Assembly (NCBI GenBank): GCA_024529925.1
Contig: JAFEUB010001418.1
Coordinates: 248,001 to 312,000, forward strand
Source of the DNA: Ophthalmolycus amberensis
Lineage: Eukaryota; Chordata; Actinopteri; Perciformes; Zoarcidae
Reading direction: 5' to 3'
DNA length: 64,000 nt
Positions 38,981 to 52,310 of this stretch are shown here, piece after piece. Position 1 is the stretch's first letter. The number at the start of each line of letters is the position of its first letter. The translations under genes and the position numbers were made by a program. Under the pieces are notes generated by a model, which was not told where the DNA came from, made no database searches, and saw nothing but the letters and a program-made list of their open reading frames with translations.

Positions 38981-41700
38981 ACTCTCCAGAGCTCTCAGCC
39001 TCCACAGTGCCTCATCAGTTGACCACTCCACACCCCTACGCATCAATTGTGTGCACACCTACACACACAGTATAGGGCCATTAAAAGCCGAACCCCACAC
39101 TTCCCTGTCACCTGAAGTCGATTTTTTTTGGGGTGTGTGTGTGTGTGTGTGTGGGGGGGGGGGGGGCAGAGGGTGCACGTCTTAAGAAGGGAAGCAGAGC
39201 ATCCTCAGGAAAGAGCTCTGAACACCTGTGACTGTTGCTTCTCGTGGAGTGGCTCGGTTTACGTGTATGTCTCGGTGGTTGAACAGGCAGCTCCGGGCCA
39301 TGCGGCAACTTTTGGGGAGGAGGGGGGGGAACGGCTCATCTTGTTGTGATGCCATCAGTGTAACAGAACATAGCAAAAAATTATAATAATACTCGCTTTG
39401 CTTAACGGCAAAACTGGAGATTGGAACTGAAAAACAGACTCAGGGGCAGCAGCACTTCGGCAGTGTCGTCGCACTGCTAAAGCTAATTTTAGACGAAGAG
39501 AATCTGTGACCTGCACTGCAACTGGGGTTATAAATACAGAGCTACACTTATCCTGCACTTCCCTGCTGCGTGTGGCAGAGAAGCCATGAGATGAGAATAG
39601 ATGCGGGCGATGCAACGGTGGCCATCACCATGGGGTTAAATCTAATAACAGCAAAGAAATGACCGGTTTGAGGCCTTACACCGAATGTCAGCGAGCTATG
39701 AGAGAACTGCATTTCAGAGATTTGAAATGCGGTGGAAGGGTAAAAAAAATAGATAAGATACTTCGCTAATGTTATTTTTCAACATGGAAGTTGAATGTTT
39801 CATGCGTGCAGCAGATATGAAAATAAGTGGGTAATGAGCGGTGATTGGCACCACGGCTGAACAGGCAAGGAAGGCTGATTGACAGGTGACAGATGCCGGG
39901 CGTAGAACAGCATAATTACTGGGAGCTTAGAGGCAAAGACGGAGGCAGCGTTAGGAGAGAAAATTAGCAAAATGGTGCCAGTGTGGCAATGGGGAGATGT
40001 TCATAATGCTATGGAGGCTGAATAAGGAGGAGGTCCTGGTTCAAGGCGGTACGGACGAAATTGAACCAGGACCAGCATCTTTCCCCAACCTTAATGTTAG
40101 AACTTCCAATTTATTGTTGGTCTTTAATCTGCTATACAGACAAAGGATCCGCACTCTGTAGCGTTTGGATCTAATAGAGATCTTTGTCAGGATGGACTCC
40201 CAATCATGTGGATCACAACCCCATGAGTGACGAATGTGTTTGTGACTATATTGCCTGACAAAGACCTCTGTTGGATCAAAACATTGCTTCATTAATATCT
40301 TAAGAGTTTCTTTCTGATGTCTGTACCCTTCGCTCTTGTTTGTCCGATTGATTCTGCTACAGCCACTAAACATATTCATACTCATTAGCTGTAGTTCGCA
40401 TTGTCAGTGGCGGAGTCCGCCATTCCCATTGCCTTGCTGCATGCACACGTACAGCGGCAGCAATTTATTGACACGACATTCAATGTTCCTCATGCAACGT
40501 CAAGGCCTGCAGGAGTTGCTGTTACAGATCAGCTGCTCAAAGCCCGTCTGTTGACCGGCACATGCACGACGCTCGAAAGAAAAAGATGCAACAATGGAAG
40601 GTGTTCACAGAAGGCGGCGATATCTCGCAGGCCTTGTGGGGTCACCTGTCAGAGTTTAGCTCTGACAGTTCGATGAGGACAGCTGCGTCCTGATTTCCAC
40701 ATAGCAACAGAAGCTCTCTAAGTTGAAAGCTTCGGCAGGTGCTGCAGGTCATCAGTGGTTCGGAATCCGGAGTTGATTAATTGTAATTGAATGGACCGGT
40801 TGATTAGCTTCACGATCAGACATCACACCGATGTCAGTTGTTTTCAAGTAGGGTGTACATCTGTCCTGTCATGCTAATGAGCCAAGTTGACCATGAAGAC
40901 AGACAAAGAGAGAGGCAGCAGTTCTGGGTTGACTGACAGCGTGCATTTCACCATCTTCCGCGCGGAGGTGGATGTAAACAAGCGTACATAAAAGCAAGGA
41001 CACTCTGAAAAGCCCGTGGTCCGTAAGTAGCTGGCGGCGCGTGGGCGGCTTTGCAAGGCTGAAAACAATTTTCAAACTGCTGGAGATGGCGGATAGAAAA
41101 GCACTCCCGTGGCTGGTGTGCTGCTGTGTCGCCAGGTGTTGGTCTGACCAACGGAAAAGCAAAACAAAACTGTTCGCATGTCAGCGCGCAGAAGAGCGAG
41201 GGGGCCAAGAATGATTTGGATTGCGGCGGCGCTCGCAGAAAGTTGATGTTTAATCTTGCCACGATAAAGGTCACAGTCAGGCACTTGTGATGCGGAGCGC
41301 TGGAAGTATTTAATTGTCTGGTGTTTTTTTTGTGCCACGGACGCCGCGCCGACATGTGCAATGAGGTTGGCCTCAGCTCTACCCGCTCCGTATTCAGGGC
41401 CCGGACCCTGGACCCTGGACCCTGCTTCATTTATGAACTGGCCGACTCTGTAATGCTCGGTGGACGTTTTTATTGAAACTAATATAGCTCATCTTGAAAA
41501 CTGAGCTCATGAGGTTGAGGGGTTGTTTTACAGTGATGAAGAAAATGTGGTTTGGTTGCAAAGTGAACAGGTTGGACTTTGCATAGTTATCCATGTGCTT
41601 CTGTTTGTTGCAGTTTTCGGAGCAACGGGCCTTCGGACAAATGGGCCTTAGGTCCAATGGGACATCTTGGGACTTTTGGGTTTTCGGAACAATGGGCAGT
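37540..41700. other. Intergenic, microsatellite-rich
   Basis: No recognised gene. CA tracts lie at about 38056-38090, 38197-38238 and 38930-38979; CT at 38399-38441; poly-C at 38582-38604; and GT/poly-G at 39135-39166. The segments 39840-40020 and 40740-40870 are non-repetitive with homeodomain or PBX/MEIS-like motifs (for example TGATTGACAG at 39876-39885). An exon-like segment at 38747-38879 is reported as a finding. Confidence 0.55.
38930..38979. repeat. (CA)n microsatellite
   Basis: A CA tract of about 50 bp with one interruption (CATACA). Confidence 0.93.
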
Positions 41701-41729
41701 TCCCCACTGGGCTAGGTTCTTCTTGTGGA

Positions 41730-42000
41730 TAACTTTAAAAATCTACCTGACTCTTGCTGGTTTCTCAGACGTTACCTACCCCAGCTTTAAGTATGATTTC
41801 GAGTTACTTGTATTTTCTTGAGTATTTCCATTTCATGCTTCTTTATACTTCCACTGCACTACAAGTCAGAGGCACATGTTGCACTTTTTACTCCACTAAA
41901 TTTGTGTGAAAGCTTTAGTTACTATGCAGATTCGGATTAATAATACAAAACGTAAATCAACTAATAAATGAGTTAGCTCCACGTGCACCAGCTGCAACAT
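41730..42000. repeat. Diverged interspersed repeat (teleost-type)
   Basis: The segment with GAGTATTTCCATTTCATGCT, ACTTCCACTGCACTACAAGTC, CTTTTTACTCCACTAAATTT and GCTTTAGTTACTATGCAGATT closely resembles a very common fish interspersed element in which these phrases occur in this order. The family name is not assigned. Confidence 0.6.
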
Positions 42001-43229
42001 TAAAGTAATTTACACATTCATCATTATAATCCAGTCATATAATATACACAATTCCGAGTGTGTCTTTAGCGTAAAAAGCTCATGCACATAATGAATAACC
42101 CCAAAAATAACACTTGTTACTTTACATAGCCGCTATGCTCATTCACGCAGATGTAGGAAGATGCACAGGGACAGGTTTTTCTCTCCCTGAACGTTACCGC
42201 AGTACGGATATGATCTGGCATCCTGTGTGCGTGTATAAGCACCCATTTAGTCACGGTGTAGGAGAGGTGGTTCTGTAAACCGCCTGTCTGAGCCCAATTC
42301 ATTTACATAGGTAATGGTAGGGCTAGGTGCTCAAAAATGTGTGGGGGTGGAAAATATACAATCCTCCACCAGCATACAAAAACAGCCAGAGAGAGGGGGA
42401 AGAAAGACAGAGGGGGAGATGTAGGTGTCAGGCTCCTGAAGCACTCTAAAATGATGGGTAATTACATTTCAAATTACCGATGGGAACAAGAGCGAACTCC
42501 CTGACTTCGGTCCGCAAGGGAAATGCATTAAGGGCGCTGGGGTCAGCGGGCAATATGTCATTTCTTGTGTTCAGGCCGCACTGATTTGCATAGTTGAAAA
42601 TATCAGCTTAAAAGGTCCACTCCACCCAAATCTCATTTTAGGGTATACTTCCCAAAACGCGTTACACAATTTCATTACAAAACATTCGTAAGCGCGACAG
42701 CGCTCTTCTTCGTCTTTGCGGGTCCATAGCTGCATCTCTTTATGGTGCCAATACCGCTCATATGTACCAGTTAGCTTATTAGCTTGGAATGAGCTCATAA
42801 ACTGGGTACTTGTAAAACAATCCGGTCGTCTACGTTGTCTCTCAACTCCAATCTGGCGTCTCTGACGTCTCTCCATACTAATGACTTTTCAGGTAAGAAC
42901 AATCTTTAATCCTTTCAAGGCGCCGTTACAAATAATTAATAAAAGCGATGAAAATCCAAATAATCGGATCAAACTAGACTGTGGTCTTTTGGGAAGTAGA
43001 TGCTCAAACCAAAGCTGCTGCAGAATAACTTCTCCGTATCATGTCTTTCTATACCAGTTTTTTTTTCACCCCACTATATTTCTTTTCATTTTTTGCGGCT
43101 CCTTGGCTGACTGGTCAGATTGTTGCTGTGGAATGCTGGACAAAGGAAAGGAGATCCAGAAACTCAGTGACCCCCTGGAGAGGCCTCTCTTTCTCCCACT
43201 CCTTTGCTCCCCCCTCTCTCTCTCTCTCC

Positions 43230-43274
<45 letters not shown>

Positions 43275-43444
43275 TCTCCCTCTCTCTCTCTCTCTCTCTC
43301 CCCCTTCTCTCTACATCCACAGCTTGTTTCCCCTACACTCATCTTGCTTTCTCTCCATCTCTCACTCACTATTTCTCTCTGTTAGTCGGCTGTACTTTGA
43401 TGTGCTTCTGTGCCCAGGTACTCTGGCTTGGCCTCCTTCATTCC

Positions 43445-43475
<31 letters not shown>

Positions 43476-44100
43476 GCAGCCTTAAACACACACTCTCACA
43501 AACAGGAATGTGTGGGAATCTCCCTCTGGCTACCGCTGTAACCTGCATCTGAAGCTGGTGAGAGGCCAAGAAGCCAACAGACCCAGGAGACGAAATGCAA
43601 ATAGTGGAGAAGCTGGTTGGCTGCCTGGCTGAGATCAAAGATCCTCTCCACATAGCTCGGCTCTACTAGACATGCATGAACAACATTCGCTTCCACACAC
43701 AGTCTGCACCTATGTGTGTGTGTGTGTGTGTGTGTGTGAATTTGTGTAGGTGTGTGTGTGTATGTGTTTGCACGTGCATGCATTCCTTGTATGTGTGTGT
43801 CTGTGTGTGTGGGCTAACCAGCAGCAGGGTTGTGGGGGTGCGAGTGTGAGCGCAGCAACATTCATTTTGACACAAGTTCATACTTTCAAGGAATTTGCGC
43901 TTGAGGCAAATGAGTCACGCTGAATAAATGATAAGTGACCTCGCAGGGGGGCAGTTTTCGAACATGCGCTCTCAATGAGATCAATCACATCTTTTCTTTC
44001 ATTTGGTTTGCTCTGCAGAGAAGTGTGTTTAATTATGCCCGAGAGCTTTGGCGCAGTTTCATCTGTCTCCAGCTGTGCGCCATCACCTGCGTTCTATTTC
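42000..44100. other. Intergenic
   Basis: No recognised gene. A CT-rich microsatellite lies at about 43213-43303 and GT tracts at about 43711-43740 and 43790-43810. A minus-strand 101-aa open frame at 42571-42876 has no recognised similarity, and its flanks resemble repeat sequence. Confidence 0.55.
43213..43303. repeat. (CT)n microsatellite, imperfect, about 90 bp
   Basis: CT dinucleotides with CCT interruptions. Poly-Ser-Leu and poly-Arg-Glu open frames across it are artefacts. Confidence 0.93.
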
Positions 44101-44108
44101 ATCCTTAC

Positions 44109-44149
44109 TGACCGCCAGAGGCAGTGCTTCACACTGCCTCTGGCGGTCA
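44109..44149. repeat. Perfect inverted repeat, 18-bp stem, 5-nt loop
   Basis: TGACCGCCAGAGGCAGTG is followed by CTTCA and then the exact reverse complement. It could fold as a DNA or RNA hairpin. Neighbouring sequence (CATAGAACCGTAGTTACATTC) resembles interspersed teleost sequence, so this may be the end of a palindromic transposon remnant. Confidence 0.95.
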
Positions 44150-45801
44150 TCCAGGATTCATAGAACCGTAGTTACATTCGTAACTTTCGTTGTCTAGATT
44201 GAACTGTTAAAAATCGACGACTGACCCGCGGGTCTCACATGGTGAGGCAGCTATTTTAAACACCGGCTAGCTGTAGCGCGGATGCACTCAGAGAGGTGGA
44301 GCTAAAGCGGTAAACGAAAGCAGGATACATATTCTCCAACCGCGCCTACGTTTTGTTGTTTGTTTCTGTTCATGGTTCAGAAAACACCCAATTTTACAGA
44401 CATTTGGGTGAAATTCAGGACAGGGGAGTTGTGCGTGGGCGCGGTCACGTGGCCACATGGAATAAGGCCTCCAGTTTGGCTTTTCGGCTGGATGTCCCTT
44501 TTTAATTCAACGACCCATAGCTATGCGTAAAACTACAACAGCCATCATTCACGCAGGCGATGTGGATATAACGGTTCCCGTCTGTGGCCTCACAACGCGC
44601 AGCATTTCATGTTTTACAAACGGGTAAAGGGTTCGGGATTTTGGGACAACCGCTCGTGATGCTGGACTGGTTGGGATCGTCTGGTCCCCCTCGCCCTAAA
44701 GTCACAACGAAGCAGCATTTTCAGAGCAATTTTCTTCCAGAATTTGGTGTTTTGTTTGCAGGGAGGGATCATCATTTAAAATATTGCAAATCAGTTGGAT
44801 ACAGAGTACCAGTCGGGGAGAATTTACAGTCCGCTATCTGTTCGAGCATGAAGAGGCACTGTCTTCCAGGATGTCATTTAAATCCTTTTTTTTTTTACAT
44901 AAAAAAACAATAAAGTGAAGTCATTTTTTTAGCTTTATTCGGACATTTAAGGCGTTTCTGTTATTCTTCATGCTAATATGCTCATGCAGCAGGATCATCC
45001 ACTGCTGAATGTAATCAATCCATATGGTGTGATTGTGAAGTGTGTAGCATGTGTTCGCATGAGTTCATCATATCTGAAGACAGGAGTATCTCTCAAAGCA
45101 CAGGGTGCGATGTTGTAAACGTCAGTCTCACATTAGAATAGAATGAGCAGCTCGAGAACGGGGAGCAGAGTGACACAAGAACAAATTTGGTTCACCAAAA
45201 TTAGAATAGAATAGACTGTGCACAAACATATTGGAATTTTCTTTGCCATCCACCTCCGGGGGGCAAATTGGCCTCGGAGAATGTGTGCTGAGGTACAGGA
45301 AGGTACATTCTGCTTATAATTGGATTCAAGTGCCTGAAAATACAAAAACAAAGGAGCTGAAGTGCATAAATGAGTTAATTGAAGAGCAGCGAACTTTAGA
45401 TTTGCAGTGAAAACAAACAGTGTGAACTGCTCTTAAAACACTCAACATGAGCATGAATACAACTTCTGGACAAAAGATAATGACCCGACTTCTTTGCATA
45501 ACATGAGAGCATTTAATAACATAACATATTTTCCACTTGTGAAATATTTGTATTTATATTTCATCATTCAGTACGTGTAATATCGAGGATATAGTCACTT
45601 AATGTGTTGACTCTTCAATGATACTTTAATGAATCACTTTTCTTTCTTTTCCAAAGACGACTCATCTCACTTTGAAAGAGAAATAGATGGTCAGATAAAT
45701 AGATGGAAACCTGAAGTATTCACTGTATTACCACCCACTATGGAGACAGATTCATCACTATGCAGAGTAGGAATTTCACGCATACTGAAGCGTTGCTGTG
45801 C

Positions 45802-45805
<4 letters not shown>

Positions 45806-45858
<53 letters not shown>
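45806..45858. repeat. (GT)n microsatellite
   Basis: An uninterrupted GT tract of about 53 bp. Confidence 0.95.
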
Positions 45859-45859
<1 letters not shown>

Positions 45860-46252
45860 ATCTTGTGTAAAACAGAAGCGAACGGGAACACATGGGGCGC
45901 GGGGGCGTCTTCTGGCACAGAACAGAACAGCCACATTGCCTCCTTTACAACAAAGACGAGAAACGTTACATTTCATATCTGCCAGAAAGACTCTCAACAC
46001 CAAAATCGTAGAATGCCAGTTTTAACTATTCGCACTTCGTGGAAAAAGAGTCGGAACGTTCAGTGCGGTTTCGTGATGTGTTTCTTAGGAATCACGTGTA
46101 TCGAGCGGGAACCGTGTCGAACAAAGGGAGTCGCAGAACTTCGAAGCCAAATCCTCTTTTATTGGAGCTCCTGTTTGCCGAGAAAGACATTGTGTTAAAC
46201 TTTCATATGCTCGTTTCCCTTGACAGGGTGGACAAGCACGAACTGACACACA

Positions 46253-46312
<60 letters not shown>
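46253..46312. repeat. (CA)n microsatellite
   Basis: A CA tract of about 60 bp. Confidence 0.95.
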
Positions 46313-46315
<3 letters not shown>

Positions 46316-47539
46316 GCTATTGAGTGCAAAGTAAATCATCTTTCCAGACAATATCTTTGTCAAACACACCGGCCTTGACAGATAGACATCGGCAGATTCG
46401 CAGAGCCATAGCAACAGTCAAGTGTGAACCCCGCTGATGCCTGTTCTTCGCAGAAATCGCTTGCTTAATTCCTGCGTGGAGCCTGCTGCAACTGCCGAGA
46501 GGAAAGAGCTGCCAAACGCAACACAGATTGAGAAAAAAACAAATCAAATCAGTTCATTCGAGTAATTAATGACGCTAACACTTCGGCTGTGGGGTTTTGC
46601 AAACTAAAAGTATAAGCAAAAGATTACATTCATGCAATATTCTGTTCATCCCATTCCCATGTCAGTCAGCAACATGTGGCGGATCACAATTTCAACTTTC
46701 AAACCCTGCCAGCACCTCTTTTGTCTTCTAAGACAGAGTGACGAGCGATACGCCCACTCCTGGTGCATATTTGCATCGAAATCACATATATTTAGAATGC
46801 TGGTGAGCCAAATCGAAGCAGCTATTTCTTGCGTCTTTAAGGATGATGATTAACATATTCGTCTGGTTTCCCTCCCGCCAGGCAGCGGGTCGCCTCCCTG
46901 TACCTGCAGCAGCTCGAGAAGCCTTATAGAGCAGAAAATATGAGCGCTTTGTAAGAGTTGGGGGGGGGAATAATGGCAAAATAGCACACCAACACACACG
47001 CACACACTCACTTTGGACAAGAGTCAACAAAAGCTGAGCGTGGGTGGAAGTGGTGAAGAGGAGGAAAAGGTGGAGGCGGAGGAGGAGGAGGAGGCAGGTG
47101 ATGAAGAAGAAAGGCTCTTTTCAGATCAGGTCTGATGCCGGGGGCGTTGAGGCGGAGGCCCATTACCCGACAAACAGGGACAGTCTGCAGGATCAGATGA
47201 ATGGATGGTGGACTTTATCATGGAAATGATCAGAGATGAATAAGTCAGATAGCTCCGTTAAAGTGCTCCAGTAAGTCTGACGCGGTGAAGCGCATCGGAT
47301 CATCACAGATAATCGTACACAGAGCATGAGCATGGAGGAGCAGTGGGCAAGCTTATTGATTTCAATTCAAACCAGATTTCTTTTTGGTTCAGAGGATGTG
47401 ATTTAGATTTTATTCTCATTATATCCCAAGATGTCACTGTGTTGGTTCATTTAGTATGGTATACTTTTGTCATTTTGCAAGTGGCTTCATCATTTCAAGT
47501 GTGTTCAAATTGGGCTTCGTGTTGATTTTATGAAAATAT

Positions 47540-47690
47540 CACATTGCCATAAGTATGCAGAGCCTTTGCTCTGTCACTTGAACTTTAGCTCAGGTGCCTC
47601 CCATCTCCCTTGATGCCCTTCAAGATGTTCCCACACCTTGATTGGAGGCCACCTGTGGTGAATACTTTCTGATGCACTTTAGCTGCACGC
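47540..47690. repeat. Diverged interspersed repeat (teleost-type)
   Basis: The phrases CAGAGCCTTTGCTCTGTCAC, GAACTTTAGCTCAGGTGCCTC, CACACCTTGATTGGAGGCC and ACCTGTGGTGAATA occur in the order found in an abundant fish interspersed element. It is an old, incomplete copy; the family is not named. Confidence 0.6.
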
Positions 47691-47699
47691 AGGGGAAAC

Positions 47700-49240
47700 G
47701 CACTTAAACCACAGTCCTTATTTTACAGTTAAAGATGCAACATGTGCCACTCTGGTGTGGAACTCATCATCAGCACTCGACTATTTTAAATGTCATACTT
47801 TATAGCATCAACAAATGAGAGCCTGTTGGTGCTAATTAGTAGCTAAAGTTGACATTAGCGTTGATTTTGGAAGTGTTTCCCCCCCCCATCTGCTATTATC
47901 ACTCTTAAAGTTGTGTTTGTGGAAGGCACTTTTGGTTTTGTGCCATGAGGGAGAAACCGCAGAAAAACCTTCAAGATCTGACCCTTTAAACTCTGACCCC
48001 GGCTGCAGAATCCATTTTTTCCCCGAGGCTCATTGAAGAGTGCATTCACTTGTGTTGCAAAGTGAACCAGTCACGACTCACATTTAAATGAGTGTGTGAT
48101 GGCTCTATTGCGCTACCCACACCTGTATGTGTGTTTGAGGGATGGATGGAGAGAGAACAGCGGAGTCAGAGAGCGGCGGCGACGATGGAGATGGAGAGGG
48201 AGAGGGGGAGCAGACTGGGAGGGAAGGATGGGAGAAAAAGAGCAAACGACAGCCGAACCTGTGAAGAGATCAGCACTGCTATGAATAAACATGAACCGCT
48301 CCGCCCACGCCAAACCTCTCTCTCTTAAATACACATGAACACATCGCTGCGTCCACTTTTTCTCACAGAATTCTGAAAGTGCGCTAAGGAGTCGAGCTTC
48401 AGACTTTTTTTCCACACGCACATACGAATAAGAACATAAGAAAGGTTTTAAAGAGTATAATGTTGAATGCTGGAAATCAGAATCATTCCTGTTTCCAAAG
48501 ATTATTTAAACATTTCGAAGCCAAAGAAAACAATCAATACAGTGGTCATGCCAGTATTGATTTTTTCTTTTTCCTCCTCTAACTTCATTCGAACTCGGGG
48601 GTCATGACAAGCGCGTCTTCCCTTTTTTTTTATCAAGCATCGAGGCCAACAGTGAGGAGTTTGTCTGTCAAGATTTTAAAAAACACACTCTTCTCTCAGA
48701 AAGTAGGATCCTCTCCCATCAAGCGCTGCTGTTGCCACGGCAACGGCTGGAGAGCAGCCATAGGTGGGCGGCGATGCCCGGCAGCGATCCGTCTGGAGGG
48801 CTCTCATTGGCCTCTCCACGGTCTCCCATAATCCTTTGCGGCATTGCTTACATATCCCACTCCGAATGTGACCCGATGAGGAGGTCAAAGAGGAGGTGGA
48901 GGCGTGTGTGTGTGTACAATTTCACAATATTTCTTTTGTTAAATGTATAAGCTGGATGTCATTTTACATGAGCTATTACACGATAGGTTTTACAGGATGA
49001 GACAGGTGTAGAGTAAGTTTAGAAAGGAAAGCTACTGCTCTAATTACGGAGAAAACTGTGTGACAGAGAGGCGGGAAAAAAAGCAGGTTCCAAGCATGCG
49101 AGTTGAAGTAAACAGTAGTTTTGTTTACTAAACCTAACTTCCACCGTTTCTCGACCGCCATGTCGGTGGTGGTATGTAGCATAAACCAATACCACACACC
49201 ACAGCATTCATAGCCTCAGCTAATTTGCAAAATGCCGTCG
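47700..49240. other. Intergenic
   Basis: No recognised gene. It includes purine-rich sequence near 48130-48240 and an RFX palindrome at 48731-48744. Confidence 0.5.
48731..48744. promoter_or_regulatory. Perfect RFX X-box palindrome
   Basis: GTTGCCACGGCAAC is a near-symmetric double RFX half-site in a locally CpG-containing segment. Function is inferred from the motif only. Confidence 0.35.
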
Positions 49241-49244
49241 TTCC

Positions 49245-49450
49245 ACCGACATTTTGACCAGACATTCGTGGTCCCCAGAGGACGAACCATCAGGTCTACG
49301 GTCCTCGACTTTTTCTCCAGCGCCACCAGCAGGTCAATGTTTCCACTTATCCCGGGGAATCGTCTCAATACATGATAGAGTTGGCACAAGACATTCGTTG
49401 TTCCCAGAGGATGAATCCTACTGACTTTGGCGGTCCCTGAACCTATAAAT
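49245..49450. repeat. Interspersed repeat with two related units
   Basis: Two related units (about 49256-49330 and 49390-49445) share ACATTCGT(G/T)GT(C/T)CCCAGAGGA followed by GAA and a CGACTTT- or TGACTTTGGCGG-like part; the first adds AGCGCCACCAGCAGGTCA. This matches a very common fish interspersed sequence. The family is not named. Confidence 0.6.
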
Positions 49451-49459
49451 AGTCATAAA

Positions 49460-52264
49460 TGTCGTTACCTCTGTAATTTGCCGCCATATCTTTTGTTTCC
49501 AGCTATCATGTGGCTAATCGAGGGGACAGTGTGCAGAGGTTTCCTCTTGAACTGTGCATTTTTCTGTTTTTAGTTTTATTCAGTAGTGCAATGGTGTCCG
49601 CTTTCCCCAAAGTAATTTCGTTCGTTGCTTGTTGTTAGTCAAAAAAAAAAAAGCACGCCACAGGCAAAATATATGGCTGAGAAACACATGCTTTAGCTTA
49701 TTGTGCTGCGCTTTTATAGCCTGCATATTGTGTTTCTCAAGTGAAGATGCCAGAAAACAAATTCCAAGATTTATTCAATATAGTGTCTCCGGTGAATTCC
49801 TCGGTGATCCAGGTGATATTCGCGCTGCTGAGTCGCAAACCAATGCTCTGTGAGCTCGAGCACTAAGGCTCGGGATCCGTGTGAGACATTTTCTTGAGCG
49901 TGTTTTTCGTTCTGCCTGGTTTCCCACGGCGGGGTGGTCGCCCGGTGTCCAGTTTCAGGTAGCTCTGGCCGTTCCCAGCACGTGAGCGGGCAGGAGCGCT
50001 GGGAGCCATACCGGGACACTCCGGGATCAGTTAAATTCCCGGCATTCCTCACATAGTCCCTTTGAGGGGGAAAGCAAATAGAGAGGGGTTTAACGGCCCC
50101 CCCCTCTCACACCTCCAGCCAGGGCAAAGAGGGGAAACACAGTGTTGGTATCAGGGCTTATCACAAGATAACAGCAGTACCATGCAGGGCTGGGGGTCAA
50201 TTCGCCTATTTTAAGCGGGTTTCTTCGTGTTTAAATAAATCTGCATGTGCCTACAAGTATTTAAGAAGGTCCCCACTTCTAGACAAAGACGTTTCTATCA
50301 TCACGTGAGCTGCAGTTTAAATGTGAAGCTGTAATGCTGCCAGGCTGCCTTGTTGGAAGAGCTGATCCCTTCCTCTTTCACGACGAAGGCCGTTTTGGCG
50401 TTCAGGGAAAATACTGAACTTCAATCGGTCCTTGGGTAAAATACATGCCCTGATTCAATCAGCTGTGGCGTTGCGAGCACACTGCATCCAACGAAATCCC
50501 CAGCAGTCCATTATGTCCCATATAGAGCTGAGTGACCAGGGGAAACTATTAAAGCTGGTGTGTGGGCGGTCAGCAAGCTCGAGAAGAGAAGTTAACCACT
50601 GCTGAGATTGCCACACTTGCTGGTAAAAGGCTTTTTCTTCCACACGGATGTGACTTCAATATTTGCAGTGGGGGCTGCACAACAGGAGCTTTATTTTCCT
50701 GGCTGTAGGGGGGCGCACCATGGGCCATGTTTTCAGGTGACTGTTTAAATGCTGACTTTAAAGTGGCTCAGTTTGGACACATACACAGACAGATTATCAC
50801 ACCGTTGTTGTTGACAGGGTGGAAGAGAGGAGAGGTTTAGCATTTAGGCATAAGAGTAAACATTTTCACAGACCCAGGTCACAGGTGTTGGCTGCAACCG
50901 CCACAAGGTCTGCGCCAACATCACGGCACCGCCCACACCGTTTGATTGACAGGTGATCTCCGGGAAAGCGCAGCGCAAACACCCAGGAACGGATGAGCTC
51001 CGAGTGGCAGACAGAATAAACACAGCAAATACACAACACCGAGGAGCAGGAGGGTGGGTTGCACCAACACGACTTTAACCTGGGCGGAAGCGCAATCAAT
51101 AATTCAACACAGCTGAAGGATAATTCCATTTTTTCCTCCAGGATTTGGGTTTGATTTTTTAAACTTGTTTGAGTTGAACAATAGTTCGAGGGCATTGCCA
51201 CGATGGTGGGAGCCTAACTGATCCCCTTTCCCTGCCCAATGTCCCCTTTCCTTCCTGTCACATGTTGCATGCGACGGCACACAGGACGACCAGTGTGGCC
51301 TGAGGAGTGTGCATGTAAAGAATTCAGACATCTGTGTGTGTGTGTGTGTGTGTGTGCATGGAAACGCGTGCCGCATACCAATTACAAATCAGACTGCAGC
51401 AGAGAGGCACAAAACTGCTCAACACTTGAGTGTGAAAAGCACCGCGTAACTCACGCATCTGTTGCCCAGCCTGGCGTCTTCTGCAATAAGCTGATTTAAT
51501 TAAATTTTTTTAACTTTTTTTCTTAATTTATGAAGCGAGTGTGATGGGAAGGGCCGAACAAATGCTCCAATAAGTGAGATTTATTATCACATCTATTATA
51601 GATGCTTTTTTTGGCAATGTTTGAAGGGGATTACCTTTCTCTGTTCTCTTCTCCCCCTCTAGTGGGGAGTTGAAATAGTTACAGCAGCTTGTGTTTGAAG
51701 CCTGCAGCACGGCACTCAGACTGAGAGCAAATTCAGGCACTCTCAGATATTCATATACAAGGTATTGATATTCATATACAAGGTATTGATATTCATATAC
51801 AAGGCGTGCTATACTTGGTCTCATCTGGGAGCAATCATAATGCAGTGAACAACACACAGCTACTGGTTTAAGATCAAATAAGTTGAACCCCAATGCTGGA
51901 AAACAGGGTTGGATGCAGGCCTTCACAGACTGTCAAACACTTTGAGACACTGGAGCTGTGAATGCAACTGAACACATCATGGGTCTGCCTCCCTCTAGTG
52001 TCACGAGAGCAGATGGAAGAACAAATATTTGTGTTCTTTTTTAGAACGGTACACTGTGTTGGCTGATTTTCAATTCAATGGAATTGCATTTTGGGGGATT
52101 GTTAGCAGAGCGTAGACAACATGCCGTGGACACTTTTCAGGGCACTGCATAGATCATGAACACTTAAACTCATGCACTGCAAAATGTTTGATTTCCTGTG
52201 CGTTAAAGGGGTTTCTATCCACTGCCACTGGAGGGCAGTGGACATCTTTACTACCCCATCCTTC

Positions 52265-52310
<46 letters not shown>

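Larger units (their letters stand above)
44160..47520. other. Intergenic
   Basis: No recognised gene. Long GT (45806-45858) and CA (46253-46312) tracts lie about 400 bp apart. Purine-rich sequence (GGAGGA repeats) occurs near 47050-47100. Confidence 0.55.

Noticed and set aside
42571..42876. 101-aa minus-strand open frame
   Set aside because: No known domain is visible, and the flank (GGGTGGAGTGGACCTTTTAA on minus) resembles repeat sequence. It is more likely an interspersed element fragment.
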